Source of the DNA: Artocarpus heterophyllus
Taxonomy: Eukaryota; Streptophyta; Magnoliopsida; Rosales; Moraceae
DNA length: 64,000 nt
Direction: 5' to 3'
Assembly: GCA_025403435.1 (NCBI GenBank)
Contig: CM046348.1
Coordinates: forward strand, 28,600,148 to 28,664,147
A program made the translations under genes and the position numbers. The notes below the pieces were generated by a model, which worked only from the letters and a program-made list of their open reading frames with translations, was not told the origin of the DNA and ran no database searches. Below are positions 33,861 to 45,154 of the stretch, in pieces; positions within the stretch are counted from its first letter, which is position 1, and every line of letters starts with the position of its first letter.

Positions 33861-34340
33861 AACGATATTTGTTGTTGCAAATAAGTAAAATGTCGTCGCA
33901 AAAGATAAACAAAACGATGACCTCTCATTTAATTTGGACAAGATGAGTCTTGAACAATTTTTTGCGATGAAAGATTAAAAATGTGGTTGCAAATAAAATT
34001 TAATAGGCTTCCTTTTCCTCCTTCAAAATTTTGGCAAAAAATTAAATTTTCACCTTTTATGACTACTTTATCGTCACAAATAATCTCATATTCAATGTGT
34101 TTGGTAGCCAAATATAACTGTATCCTATTATTGTCATTGCAAATATGAATCTGGCGATTGCCACATGCACCTTGTTATTATTTGTGATGATAAAATCATT
34201 GCAAATACCTACGTAATGGTGCAAGAAAACTTTGCGCTATATAGGTTTAGGCTCTAAATATTGTCATCAAAAATATGAAAGGATATTTTTTTTAATTATT
34301 TGCGATGACTTGTCGAGGCAAATATGTATGAATATGCAAT

Positions 34341-34345
34341 GATAT
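34341..34345. repeat. Target-site duplication GATAT, left of gypsy-C
   Basis: GATAT immediately precedes TGAAACGCCCC at 34346 and is repeated at 45150-45154 after the right LTR. Confidence 0.95.
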
Positions 34346-34703
34346 TGAAACGCCCCTTAATTCGGACGTCACAGATGTCGTTACATACATGCATTCGTAC
34401 TTGCTTAAACTTTAAACATATAAATAATATCAAACTTAAATGGTACTATAGATTTTAAAAGTACTTGAACTTACATAACCAAGATCCATTCATACCTTCA
34501 ATATTTTTTTTAAAAAACATAATATTGTTTAGAATAACATGTTTAACTTATTCCATATCATAATTTATTGAATTATACTTAAATTAATCAAGAACTTATT
34601 TAATAATATAGGTTTATCAAGTTGTAAAAAAATCAAGACTTAACAAAACATCACATCAAATCTCATTAAACATCAAATCGTTTAAAACTTACTTACTCCT
34701 ATA

Positions 34704-34870
34704 GTTCGGTAGGCTGAACTTGGTACTTCGGCAGGCCGAACATGATCGGCAAGCCGAAAAATGTTCATCCATGTTCGGACTAAAAATTTGGACTAAAAAT
34801 TCATCCATGTTTGGCAGGCCAAAAAATGTGATCGGCAGGCCAAACTTCTGGACTTCGGCAGGCCGTCCGA
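34704..34870. repeat. Palindrome cluster A, left LTR of gypsy-C
   Basis: Units include GTTCGGTAGGCTGAAC, CTTCGGCAGGCCGAAC, ATCGGCAAGCCGAA and CTTCGGCAGGCCG. A duplicated GGACTAAAAATT stretch at 34778-34800 is not in the partner LTR. Confidence 0.88.
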
Positions 34871-36988
34871 GACCAATCTTTGAGAAATCCAAAATTTTAA
34901 AACCAACCAACTTTTCGTAAAACATAGCGGAAGTCCATAATTCATTAAAAATGATAAAATAACTTTTAAAACCATAATATAAGTATTCTTAAAACATAAC
35001 ATAAATTATATGTTCAAAAATATAACTTAATAATAATAAAAAAAAACATAAAAGCGTTCTTCTTGGCGTGCTTCCGATTACAATTCATCGTGCATATGCT
35101 CACACGCCTTCCCATGTCCTACACCTTCTCATGTCCTCTTACTCTTATCTGCAACATGACATAAAACATGATTAAGCTAAGGCTTAGTAAGTACATATAA
35201 TTCTCACATTTAAAACATTTCATAAACATCATCATCATCATCATCATTATATCATAAAAGTGCTTTAAGCACAATTTCATAGAAACATATCTTTCATTAC
35301 GTTGACCATTTTAAAACTTATTCCATTTTTTTTATCTTAAGGGCCCAAGTGTTGCACCAAAAACATCATCATAGGCGCGCCGTCATGAGAGGAAAAGGGT
35401 AGCTAATCCCAAACCAAACATGACATCATAACATAGTATTTCATAACATTGGGTGTGCAACACTTCTTAGGTGATACATATATACATACTTTTCATACTT
35501 TTAAACATGCCATAAACATCATGCATTACTTAAAATCATGAAAATCTTTCATAAGAAATTCTTTAAGGAAAATCATCATAAAATCATCATGAATATCCTT
35601 GTAAACATATCATCAAACCTTGAAAGAGGTGTCATGTTGCAGGTGATAATGTACTTACCTTATCGTTAGCTTACTTAACCTTAATGTGATTTGGTGACGG
35701 CACCGCGGTCTCATAGTGCTCGTTCCTTGAGTGTTCATGCCATTTTCCATTTAAAGATGCAATATATTAATACGTATCATAAAACATCCATGCATATAAC
35801 ATTCATTCATATACATTCATCTCATAATCCATAACCATCATCGTAAAATATGAAATTATCATCACATAAACATGGTATTATAAGTTTTCTTTAATTATAA
35901 AAAAACTAACTTAAGCATATAAAAACAAACCAGATATTTTAAACATATTTATCTTTTAAATAAAACATTTTTGAACAAATACATATATTTTAATTTAAAA
36001 CTCCATACAATCATCATATTATTATGCATAAAATCATTTTATTATCATAAAATGCTGTAAATACATAAGAATTTTAATAAAACAAAAATCCCAAAAACAA
36101 CATTTTCAAAACAGTTTTCTCATTGTCATCTCATAAAAATTTCATAATCATACAAATATAATACATTCATCATATATATGCATATTCTTAACAACCTTTC
36201 ATGAAAACATCATTCTTTTACCTCTTGAATAATCATTACATTTTTCATACTTTTAAAATTATATAGTAACATTTTACTGTGAGGGATAGAAGACAGAAAT
36301 ATCATATTTTTTCATTAAAAACACAGAAATTACATGAAATGTGAAGAAACATCACACATAACACTCATGAGCATCATAATAAAAACACAAAACAAAATAC
36401 ACTACCTAGAGAGGATATTGTAGACGAATTTGAGGAGGAGAATATCTTTTCAAAAATACCAGAAAAGCCGAATTCATACCTTGAAGTTTCCTCTCAAAAT
36501 TCTTGAATTTTAACCAACGAATACGACTTTTTCTTTCTATATTTGCAAAGAATTTTCATGAGAGAGAGAGAGAGAAGCACTCGTGGAGAAGAGAAGAGGA
36601 AGAGAAAATAATGAGAGAACGTCTCAGAACCGAGAGAGAAATTATCTGAGGAAAAAGCGTTCAAATTTTTCTAACGTAATGTGTATAATGAAGAGTCACT
36701 ACTCTTCATTAAGTCAGAAATTTCTGACTGTTAGGAGGCGCATAAGGCATGGAGGAAGGAGAGAAAAGAGGAAATTAAATAAGTCATTCACAACTTTCCA
36801 TGTTTTGTCCATTTAAAATTGGAAACCATTTAAATTGACACAAATCATGCAAGTCAAACCCCTTTTATTTCCTTAACTGATAAAATCCTTCCATTATCAT
36901 GCCAATTAATCACAATTAAATCACCCAATTAATATAATTGTCTCAGACATAAATTGGGAGAGATTTCTGCTGACCGTTTGTCAGCCGT

Positions 36989-37074
36989 GTTCGGCCTGTC
37001 GGTTCCAGAAGTTCGGCCTGCCGATGGGTTTCTTCGGCCTGCCGATCTCAGGCAAGATGCTCGGCCTGCCGATC
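36989..37074. repeat. Palindrome cluster B, left LTR of gypsy-C
   Basis: Four units in the CT orientation: GTTCGGCCTGTCGG, GTTCGGCCTGCCGA, CTTCGGCCTGCCGA, CTCGGCCTGCCGA. Confidence 0.88.
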
Positions 37075-37322
37075 TGTCATTAATTGCCATACAATAAAAC
37101 ATTCATACATTATTGCATCATAAATAAACATATACTTAAAATTTCACATGAACACTAGAGCACAACGATCCCATGCGGTCGTCACCTGTCACAAAACTTG
37201 ACATAAAAAGTTAGTAACATGCACATCACATATCATATCATATAACTAAATTTATTAATAAAATTCCTTAGCAACGTTACTAACTTAACGTGGTCCGTTA
37301 CATAAAATAGGCAGGTGTTACA

Positions 37323-37336
37323 ATTCTCCCCACCTT
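37323..37336 (-). other. Polypurine tract of gypsy-C
   Basis: The reverse complement is AAGGTGGGGAGAAT, identical to that of gypsy-B. Confidence 0.85.
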
Positions 37337-37358
37337 ATAAAAGTTTCATCCTCGAAAC

Positions 37359-38177
37359 TTAGAATAAATGTGGATACAAAGCTTTCATGTCATCTTCACG
37401 TTCCCAAGTAGCTTCTTCAACTTGCTGATTTCGCCATAACACCTTGACCAATGGAATTTCTTTATTCCTCAAAGTCTTGGTTTTCCAATCGAGTATCTTC
37501 ATTGGCTTTTCTTCATAACTTAAGTCTTCTCGTATCTCGATCACTTGTGGCTCAATCACATGCGTAGGGTCTGGAACATACTTCTTGAGCATGGAGACAT
37601 GAAATACATCATGCATTGCGGACATTTCAGACGAAAACTTCAGCTGATAAGCTACTTTGCCTATTCGTTTAACAACTTCATAAGGACCGATGAATCTTGG
37701 TCTTAACTTGCTTTTCTTCCCAAACCTCATAACCCCTTTCATTGGTACAACTTTCAAGAACACATATTTGCCTACAGTGAACTCTAAAGGTCTTCTTCTT
37801 TTGTCAGCATAACTCTTTTGATGGCTTTGAGCGGTCTCTATTCTTCTTCTTATCAACTTTATCATCTCAGAAGTTTCATTCACAAAGTCGGTTCTTTCAG
37901 CATCTACACTTTCCATCAACTTCTTTTCGCCAGCTTCGTGCCAACATATAGGTGACCTGTATTTTCGTCCATACAGTGCTTCATATGGTGCCATTCCAAT
38001 TGTTGCCTGAAAGCTGTTGTTATAAGCGAACTCTGCTAACGGCAACATTTTACACCAGCTGGTCTTATAATCGAGAGAACAAGCCTGTAGCATATCTTCC
38101 AGAATCAAGTTCGTCCTCTTTGTTTGGCCGTCAATCTGAGGATGAAAAGCTGTGCTGAAGTGAAGCCTAGTTCCCAT
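37359..38177 (-). pseudogene. gypsy-C integrase C-terminus and chromodomain
   Basis: The 272-codon frame starts in the integrase core ([20 protein letters not shown], then the catalytic Glu region as TKRTNLILEDM, where the usual SERT reads TKRT) and runs through GVMRFGKKSKLRPRFIGPYE and [16 protein letters not shown] to a chromodomain ([37 protein letters not shown]), ending YPHLF. A TAG at 38184-38186, fitting CAG to TAG, separates it from the core upstream in the same phase. The replaced Glu, if my alignment is right, would also inactivate the integrase. Confidence 0.92.
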
Positions 38178-38183
38178 TGCAGT

Positions 38184-38738
38184 CTATACACTCTTCCAAA
38201 ATTTAGATGTGAACCTGCCATCACGATCTGAGATAATTGACTTGGGAATCCCATGAAGTCGTACAATCTCCTTAACATAGAGTTCCGCTAACCGTTCCAT
38301 AGAGTAAGTGATCTTGATAGGAATGAAATATGTCGTCTTCGTCAACCGATCCACAACTACCCAAATTGCATCATAACCGTTCGTAGTTCTGGGTAAGCTG
38401 GTAATGAAATCTATTGCTATTTCTTCCCATTTTCGTTCCGGTATTTGGATAGACTGCAGTTCACCACCAGGTCTTTGGTGTTTAGCCTTTACTTGCTGAC
38501 ATGTCATACATTTCTTAACATACTTTGCAACATCACGTTTCATTCCAAACCACCAGAAGTTACCCTTTAGATCATTATACATCTTCGTTGCACCTGGATG
38601 AATAGAGTAAGGAGTGTCATGAATTTCTGCCAAGATCCTTTCCCTTAAATCATCAACATTGGGAACACATAAACGGTCCTTAAGGTACAGAGTTCCGTCA
38701 TCTGCAATACGAAACTCTTGACATTTTTCCTCTTTCAT
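38184..38738 (-). pseudogene. gypsy-C integrase zinc-binding domain and core
   Basis: The frame includes [31 protein letters not shown], then [12 protein letters not shown] and [14 protein letters not shown], so the first two catalytic Asp residues are present. It is in phase with the frames on both sides and separated only by stops: TAA at 38775-38777 (SKQDDD becomes SK-stop-DDD) and TGA at 38943-38945. Confidence 0.92.
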
Positions 38739-38942
38739 TTCTTGCTTGATCCTTACAAGGCTTACATCGTCATCTTATTTACTCTGAATTTCATCATACA
38801 TCGTCGGAGCAAGAGAGAGTGCTGATAGTTGGCCTGCTATAAGTTCTAAACTGAAGTCTAGAATTTCCTTCCTTAAAGGTGTAGACATTGCTTGCATTGA
38901 CATCAACGTGGCAACTGACTTCCTACTTAAAGCATCAGCTAC

Positions 38943-39860
38943 TCAGTTAGCTTTACCAGGATGATAAAGGATTTCACAATCATAATCCTTTACCAACTCT
39001 AGCCATCTTCGTTGTCTCATGTTCAGGTCTCTTTGTGTGAAGAAGTACTTCAAACTTTGATGATCGGTGAAGATCTTACATTGAACTCCATACAAATAGT
39101 GTCTCCATATCTTCAACGCAAAAACGACTACTGCTAACTCGAGGTCATGCGTAGGATAGTTCTTTTCATAATCCTTCAGTTGTCTTGAAGCATAAGCAAT
39201 CACCTTTTCATTCTGCATCAATACAGCTCCGAGGCCCATCTTGGATGCATCACTATAGATTACGAACCCATCATTTCCCTCAGGAATTGCCAACTCTGAA
39301 GCAGTCGTTAATCTTTTCTTCAGCTCTTGAAAAATCTTTTCACATGCATCCATCCATTCATACTTCTTTCCTTTGCGAGTTAAGTTTGTGAGTGGAGCTG
39401 CTATCTTGGAGAAATCTTCTACGAATCTCCGATAGTAACCTGCTAGACCCAAGAAGCTCCTTATTTCACTTGCATTCATCAGTTGCTTCCAATTGAGTAC
39501 AGCTTCTACTTTAGCAGGGTCCACCATAATCCCATCCTTTGAAATAACATGCCCCAGAAATGACACTTTATCAAGCCAAAACTCGCATTTAGAGAACTTA
39601 GCATATAGCTGGTGTCTTCTTAAAGTCTCTAGCACAATCCTTAAATGCTCCTCATGTTCTTCTTCATTCTTAGAGTAGATAAGAATATCATCGATAAATA
39701 CAACAACAAATTTATCGAGGAAATCCTTGAATACTCTGTTCATCAAATCCATAAAGGCAGCAGGTGCATTTGTCAGATCGAAAGGCATAACCACAAATTC
39801 ATGGTGACCATACCTCGACCTGAAAGCAGTCTTGGGGATATCTCCTTCTTTAATCTTCAA
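38943..39860 (-). pseudogene. gypsy-C RT palm, connection and RNase H
   Basis: A 305-codon frame holds [16 protein letters not shown], the intact catalytic FIDDILIYS, the connection [19 protein letters not shown], and a full RNase H ([51 protein letters not shown]). All RNase H acidic residues that I can place are intact. It ends YHPGKAN with TGA at 38943-38945 where the family has Arg (CGA to TGA). It is the best-preserved RT-RNase H in the window. Confidence 0.94.
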
Positions 39861-39875
39861 TTGGTGATACCCTGA

Positions 39876-40367
39876 TCATAGATCAATCTTTGAGAACACT
39901 GATGCACCCTTGAGCTGATCAAACAAATCATCAATTCGAGGCAAAGGATACTTGTTCTTGATCGTCACCTTGTTCAGTTCTCTGTAGTCGATGCAGAGTC
40001 TCATAGTGCCATCCTTCTTTTTCACAAACAAGATCGGAGCATCCCACGGTGAGTGACTTAGCCTAATAAATCCTTTATCTAGTAGCTCCTTTAATTGCAT
40101 TAGTAGCTCCTTTAATTCTACCAGGGCCATTCTATATGGTGCCTTTGAGATTGGGTCGGTGCCTGGAGCGAGCTCAATCTTGAATTCAACTTCTCTTTCT
40201 GGCGATAGACTTGTTATATCATCAGGAAACACATCTTCATATTCATGAACAACATGCACATCTTCAATTCTTATCTTTCCTTCTTGGCTTTTGTCTACAA
40301 TGTTTGCCAGATAGCCCATGCAGCCACTTGCTAAAAGCTTCCTTGCTTTCATTGCCAATAGAAACAT
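39876..40367 (-). pseudogene. gypsy-C protease end and RT fingers
   Basis: The frame runs from [20 protein letters not shown] through [20 protein letters not shown] and [20 protein letters not shown] to [13 protein letters not shown] at 39876-39878 replaces Arg of [10 protein letters not shown]. It is in phase with the rest of pol but shifted from the gag-protease frame at about 40410. Confidence 0.92.
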
Positions 40368-41980
40368 GTGGGGTTTCTTTCTAGTCTCGCCAACATAAAC
40401 AAATTTCTAATCACCTTTCGTTTTCGGCATTCGATTGTGGCATTATACTTACTTAGGAAATCCATCCCAAGAATCATGTCGTAGTCATGCATGTCGATCA
40501 CAATGAGGTCAACAAAAAGTTCCCTATCAAAAATCCATAGGGGTACAGCACGCAAACAATACGTGGATAATATCACTTCCCCAGAGGGTAGTGTCGTAGT
40601 GAATCCCTGTCTCATAGGCTCTAAACGAACCCCTAACTTCTTAGCATGTGACATAGACACAAAAGAATGCGTGGCACCCGTATCAAAAAGAACATAAACA
40701 TCATTAGACAAGCTCGTTATCTGACCTGTGACCACATTGGAGGCTTCTGCAGCCACTTGTTCTTTCGTCATGGCGTAGATTCGGGCATTTGTCGGTGGGG
40801 CTTCAAGTCTCCCTTGACTAATTAGTGGCCCTTCAAGGGAGGCTTGCATCTGATGCAGTTGGGCTTGAGGAGGAGCTCTTTGCGGGGCATTGGCATTCAT
40901 CAACTTGGGGCAGTTCTTTACAAAATGGTCTTCATGCCCATATATGAAACATTGGTTTGTCCCCAATCGGCATTCCCCTGGATGTTTCTTTCCACATTTA
41001 GCACATGGTTGAAATCGCCTATCATTGTTGTTGCGCTGACCATCATTGTGCCTTTTGTTGTCTTGGCCATGCTGGTTTTGAGGATTACCCTTCCTCTTGT
41101 TATTCCTCAAGTTCTGGTTGTTGTTGTTGCTGTTGTTGTTGTTGTTGTTCCTGTGAGGAGGGCGGTTCTGGTTGTTAGCATTATTGACCTGCTGGTTGGG
41201 CTGAGGTTGGTTCCTTCTTAGCTTTGACAGATGGAACTCAGCACGTTGAGCCCTCATAACAACCTGTTCTTGGGTCCTTGGTGGACTAGCCCCATCAACA
41301 ATCGCAGCAATGTCTGGCCTAAGGGCTCTGATCAACCTTCTGACCCTTTCACCTTCATTCATAACCATCCCTGGGCATAGTCGAGCAAGTTGGTCAAACT
41401 TTGTCACCACATCAGTGACTGACATATCCCCCTGGCGTAAGCTCTCGAACTCCTCATAATGCTTCCTTGTGACATTTATGTGGATGAACTTTATGTTGAA
41501 CTTGTGAACGAAGTCAGCCTATGTCATTTCTTCAACATTTCTGCTCTGTTCGATGCCATCCCACCATATTCTGGCCTCCATGGTAAGGCAGTACGAGGCA
41601 CAGAGGACCTTCTTGTTGTCCATGAAATCCATAAGTCGTAAGGTGGCCTCAATTGTCTTCAACCATCCTTGAGTGACTAACGGGTCCTTTGAACCCTCAA
41701 AGTCAGCTGGCTTGACTCTCTTCCATTTGACCGGAAGAGGTTCTTGAGAAGCTGCTCTTGGTTCAGCAATAGGAGCTGGGACTTCGTTTACTTGTGCTTG
41801 TGGCTGCGGAGGAGGAGGAAAAGGCACATCATTGCCTCGTTGTTCACCATTTTGGCCATTGGCCCTTAATGCAGCTATTTCCCTTCGTTGATCTTCCAAC
41901 TGCCTTTGCAGTTCAACAATCATCGTCATGAGTCTCTCATTGGTCTGGGTGCGGGTTTACATTCTTCTATGGCCGTCCAT
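40349..41980 (-). pseudogene. gypsy-C Gag and aspartic protease
   Basis: I take the ATG at 41978-41980 as the start (MDGHRRM), then TAA at codon 8 (41957-41959) and TAG at 41519-41521 where the family has Trp (MTWADF). The open parts are 41519-41929 and 40349-41425. Gag shows KPADFEGSKDPLVTQGWL, VLCASYCLTMEARIWWDGI and SVTDVVTKFDQLARLCPG. An Asn/Gln-rich linker follows, then two knuckles CAKCGKKHPGEC and CFIYGHEDHFVKNC, the second with Tyr for the second Cys. The protease has the intact active site VLFDTGATHSF and DYDMILGMDFLSKY. The frame ends out of phase at about 40410, where gypsy-B has some 17 extra bases. Confidence 0.93.
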
Positions 41981-42178
41981 CGTAAATTTCCTAAAATAAT
42001 TAGGACTTAGAAATGATCTTCCATTTATGAGACAGGTTTTCACTACTAAATCGTTAATCATTAAACATTCAAACCTTAAGCTTATCATCATACTTGCATC
42101 AATATATCTAACTTAATAACATACATACTTGGAGGACTTGGATTGACGTGTGGTGATATGAATTGTAATCAGAAGATT

Positions 42179-42191
42179 CGCTCTGATACCA
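42179..42191 (-). other. Primer-binding site of gypsy-C
   Basis: The reverse complement TGGTATCAGAGCG matches the plant initiator tRNA-Met site. The LTR begins five bases away at 42197. Confidence 0.92.
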
Positions 42192-42557
42192 AAGCCTGTA
42201 ACGCCCCTTAATTCAGACGTCACAGATGTCGTTACATACATGCATTCGTACTTGCTTAAACTTTAAACATATAAATAATATCAAACTTAAATGGTACTAT
42301 AGATTTTAAAAGTACTTGAACTTACATAACCAGGATCCATTCATACCTTCAATATATTTTTTTTAAAAAAACATAATATTGTTTAGAAAAACATGTTTAA
42401 CTTATTCCATATCATAATTTATTCAATTATACTTAAATTAATCAAGAACTTATTTAATAATATAGGTTTATCAAGTTGTAAAAAAATTAGGACTTAACAA
42501 AACATCACATCAAATCTCATTAAACATCAAATCGTTTAAAACTTACTTACTCCCACA

Positions 42558-42713
42558 GTTCGGCAGGCCGAACTTGGGACTTCGGCAGGCCGGAGTCCCT
42601 CAACTGGCAAGCCGACAGAGGCTTTGCAATTCAGACTAAAAAGTCATCCATATTCGGCAGGCCGAAAAATGTGATTGGCAGGCCGAACTTCTGGACTTCG
42701 GCAGGCCATCCGA
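42558..42713. repeat. Palindrome cluster A, right LTR of gypsy-C
   Basis: A perfect GTTCGGCAGGCCGAAC at 42558-42573 is followed by CTTCGGCAGGCCGG, ACTGGCAAGCCGAC, ATTCGGCAGGCCGAA, ATTGGCAGGCCGAAC and CTTCGGCAGGCC. Confidence 0.92.
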
Positions 42714-44821
42714 GACCAATCTTTGAGAAATCCAAAATTTTAAAACCAACCAACTTTTCGTAAAACATAGCGGAAGTCCATAATTCATTAAAAAATGATA
42801 AAATAACTTATAAAACCATAATATAAGTATTCTTAAAACTTAACATAAAATATATGTTCAAAAATATAACTTAATAATAATAAAAAAAGCATAAAAGCCC
42901 TCTTCTTGGCGTGCTTCCGATTACAATTCATCATGCATATGCTCACACGCCTTCCCATGTCCTCCGCCTAGTCCATGATTTTCTTACCCTTATCTGCAAC
43001 ATGACATAAAACATGATTAAGCTAATGCTTAGTAAGTACATATAATTCTCACATTTAAAACATTTCATAAACATCATCATCATCATAAAAGTGCTTTAAG
43101 CACAATTTCATAGAAACATATCTTTCATTACGTTGACCATTTTAAAACTTATTCTAGTTTTTTTTATCTTAAGGGCCCAAGTGTTGCACCAAAAACATCA
43201 TCATAGGCGCGCCGTCATGAGAGGAGAAGGGTAGCTAATCCCAAACCAAACATGACATCATAACATAGCATTTCATAACATTGGGTGTGCAACACTTATT
43301 AGGTGATACATATATACATACTTTTCATACTTTTAAACATGCCATAAACATCATGCATTACTTAAAATCATGAAAATCTTTCATAAGAAATTCTTTAAGG
43401 AAAATCATCATAAAATCATCATGAATATCCTTGTAAACATATCATCAAACCTTGAAAAAGGTGTCATGTTGCAGGTGAGAATGTACTTACCTTATCGTTA
43501 GCTTACTTAACCTTAACGTGATTTGGTGACAGCGCTGCGGTCTTGTAGTGCTCGTTCCTTGAGTGTTCATGTCATTTTCCATTTAAAGATGCAATACATT
43601 AATATGTATCATAAAACATCCATGCATATAACATTCATTCATATACATTCATCTCATAATCCATAACCATCATCGTAAAATATGAAATTATCATCACATA
43701 AACATGGTATTATAATTTTTCTTTAATTATAAAAAAACTAACTTAAGCATATAAAAACAAACCATATATTTTAAACATATTTATCTTTTAAATAAAACGT
43801 TTTCGAACAAATACATATATTTTAATTTAAAACTCCATACAATCATCATATTATTATGCATAAAATCATTTTATTATCATAAAATCATGTAAATACATAA
43901 AAAGGTTAATAAAACAAAAATCCCAAAAACAATATTATCAAAACAGTTTTCTCATTGTCATCTCATAAAAATTTCATAATCATAAAAATAAAATACATTC
44001 ATCATACATATGCATATTCTTAACAACTTTTCATGAAAACATCATTCTTTTACTTCTTGAATAATCATTACATTTTTCATACTTTCAAAATTAAACAGTA
44101 ACATTTTACTGTGAGGGGTAGAAGACAGAAATATCATATTTTTTTCATTAAAAACACAGAAATGACATGAAATGTGAAGAAACATCACACATAACACTCA
44201 TGAGCATCATAATAAAAACACAAAACAAAATACACTACCTAGAGAGGATATTGTAGACGAATTTGAGGAGGAGAATATCTTTTCAAAAATACCAAAAAAG
44301 TCGAATTCATACCTTGAAGTTTCTTCTCAAAATTCTTGAATTTTAACCAACGAATAAGACTTTTTCTTTCTATATTTTGAGAGAATTTTCGTGAGAGAGA
44401 GAGAGAGAAGCACTTGTGGAGAAGAGAAGAGGAAGAGAAAATAATGAGAGAACGTCTCAGAACTGAGAGAGAAATTATCTGAGGAAAGAGCGTTCAAATT
44501 TTTCTAACGTAATGTGTATAATGAAGAGTCATTACTCTTCATTAAGTCAGAAATTTTTGACTGTTAGGAGGGGCATGAGGCGTGGAGGAAGGAGAGAAAA
44601 GAGGAAATTAAACAAGTCATTCACAACTTTTCATGTTTTGCCCATTTAAAATTGGAAACCATTTAAATTGACACAAATCATACAAGTCAAACCCCTTTTA
44701 TTTCCTTAACTGATAAAATCCTTCCATTATTATGCCAATTAATCACAATTAAATCACCCAATTAACATAATTGTCTCAGCCATAAATTGGGAGAGATTTT
44801 TGCTGACCGTTTGTCAGCCGT

Positions 44822-44901
44822 GTTCGGCCTGTCGATTTTCCCCTTCGGCCTGCCGGTTCTAGAAGTTCGGCCTGCCGATGAGTTTCTTCGGCCTGCCGAT
44901 C
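44822..44901. repeat. Palindrome cluster B, right LTR of gypsy-C
   Basis: Four units in the CT orientation: GTTCGGCCTGTCGA, CTTCGGCCTGCCGG, GTTCGGCCTGCCGA, CTTCGGCCTGCCGA. Confidence 0.9.
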
Positions 44902-45149
44902 TGTCATTAATTGCCATACAATAAAACATTCATACATTATTGCATCATAAATAAACATATACTTAAAATTTCACATGAACACTAGAGCACAATGATCCCA
45001 TGCGGTCGTCACCTGCCACAAAACTTGACATAAAAAGTTACTAACATGCACATCATATATCATATCATATAACTAAATTTATTAATAAAATTCCTTAGCA
45101 ACGTTACTAACTTAACGTGGTCCGTTATATAAAATAGGCGGGTGTTATA

Positions 45150-45154
45150 GATAT
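45150..45154. repeat. Target-site duplication GATAT, right of gypsy-C
   Basis: Second copy of 34341-34345. CACTA-2 sub-terminal sequence (GTCGTCGCAAATG) resumes immediately. Confidence 0.95.

Larger units (their letters stand above)
34346..37322 (-). mobile_element. 3' LTR of gypsy-C (2977 bp)
   Basis: It is bounded by GATAT on the left and the polypurine tract on the right. It is closely similar to 42197-45149, but cluster A (34704-34870) is rearranged relative to its partner. Confidence 0.92.
34346..45149 (-). mobile_element. Complete gypsy-C element (10804 bp, Tekay-like chromovirus)
   Basis: Minus-strand element with LTRs 34346-37322 and 42197-45149, a primer-binding site 42179-42191, a polypurine tract 37323-37336 and a 4.9-kb interior with gag, protease, RT, RNase H, integrase and chromodomain in the usual order. 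It is the fuller relative of gypsy-B; they share LTR layout and palindrome clusters. Only one frameshift (near 40410) is seen between gag-protease and the rest of pol, but there are at least six premature stops. The outer ends are mutated: TGAAACG instead of TGTAACG on the left, GTGTTATA instead of GTGTTACA on the right. Confidence 0.96.
42197..45149 (-). mobile_element. 5' LTR of gypsy-C (2953 bp)
   Basis: It runs from TGTAACGCCCC to GGGTGTTATA. It is near-identical to 34346-37322 outside cluster A. The right terminal dinucleotide is TA instead of CA. Confidence 0.92.

Noticed and set aside
36583..36816. Basic ORF rich in Arg, Lys and Glu in the gypsy-C LTR
   Set aside because: It translates a purine-rich LTR stretch; its counterpart in the other LTR is not kept as the same protein.
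40844..41221. Plus-strand ORF of 125 codons rich in Val
   Set aside because: It is the reverse strand of the Asn/Gln-rich linker of gypsy-C Gag, a shadow frame.
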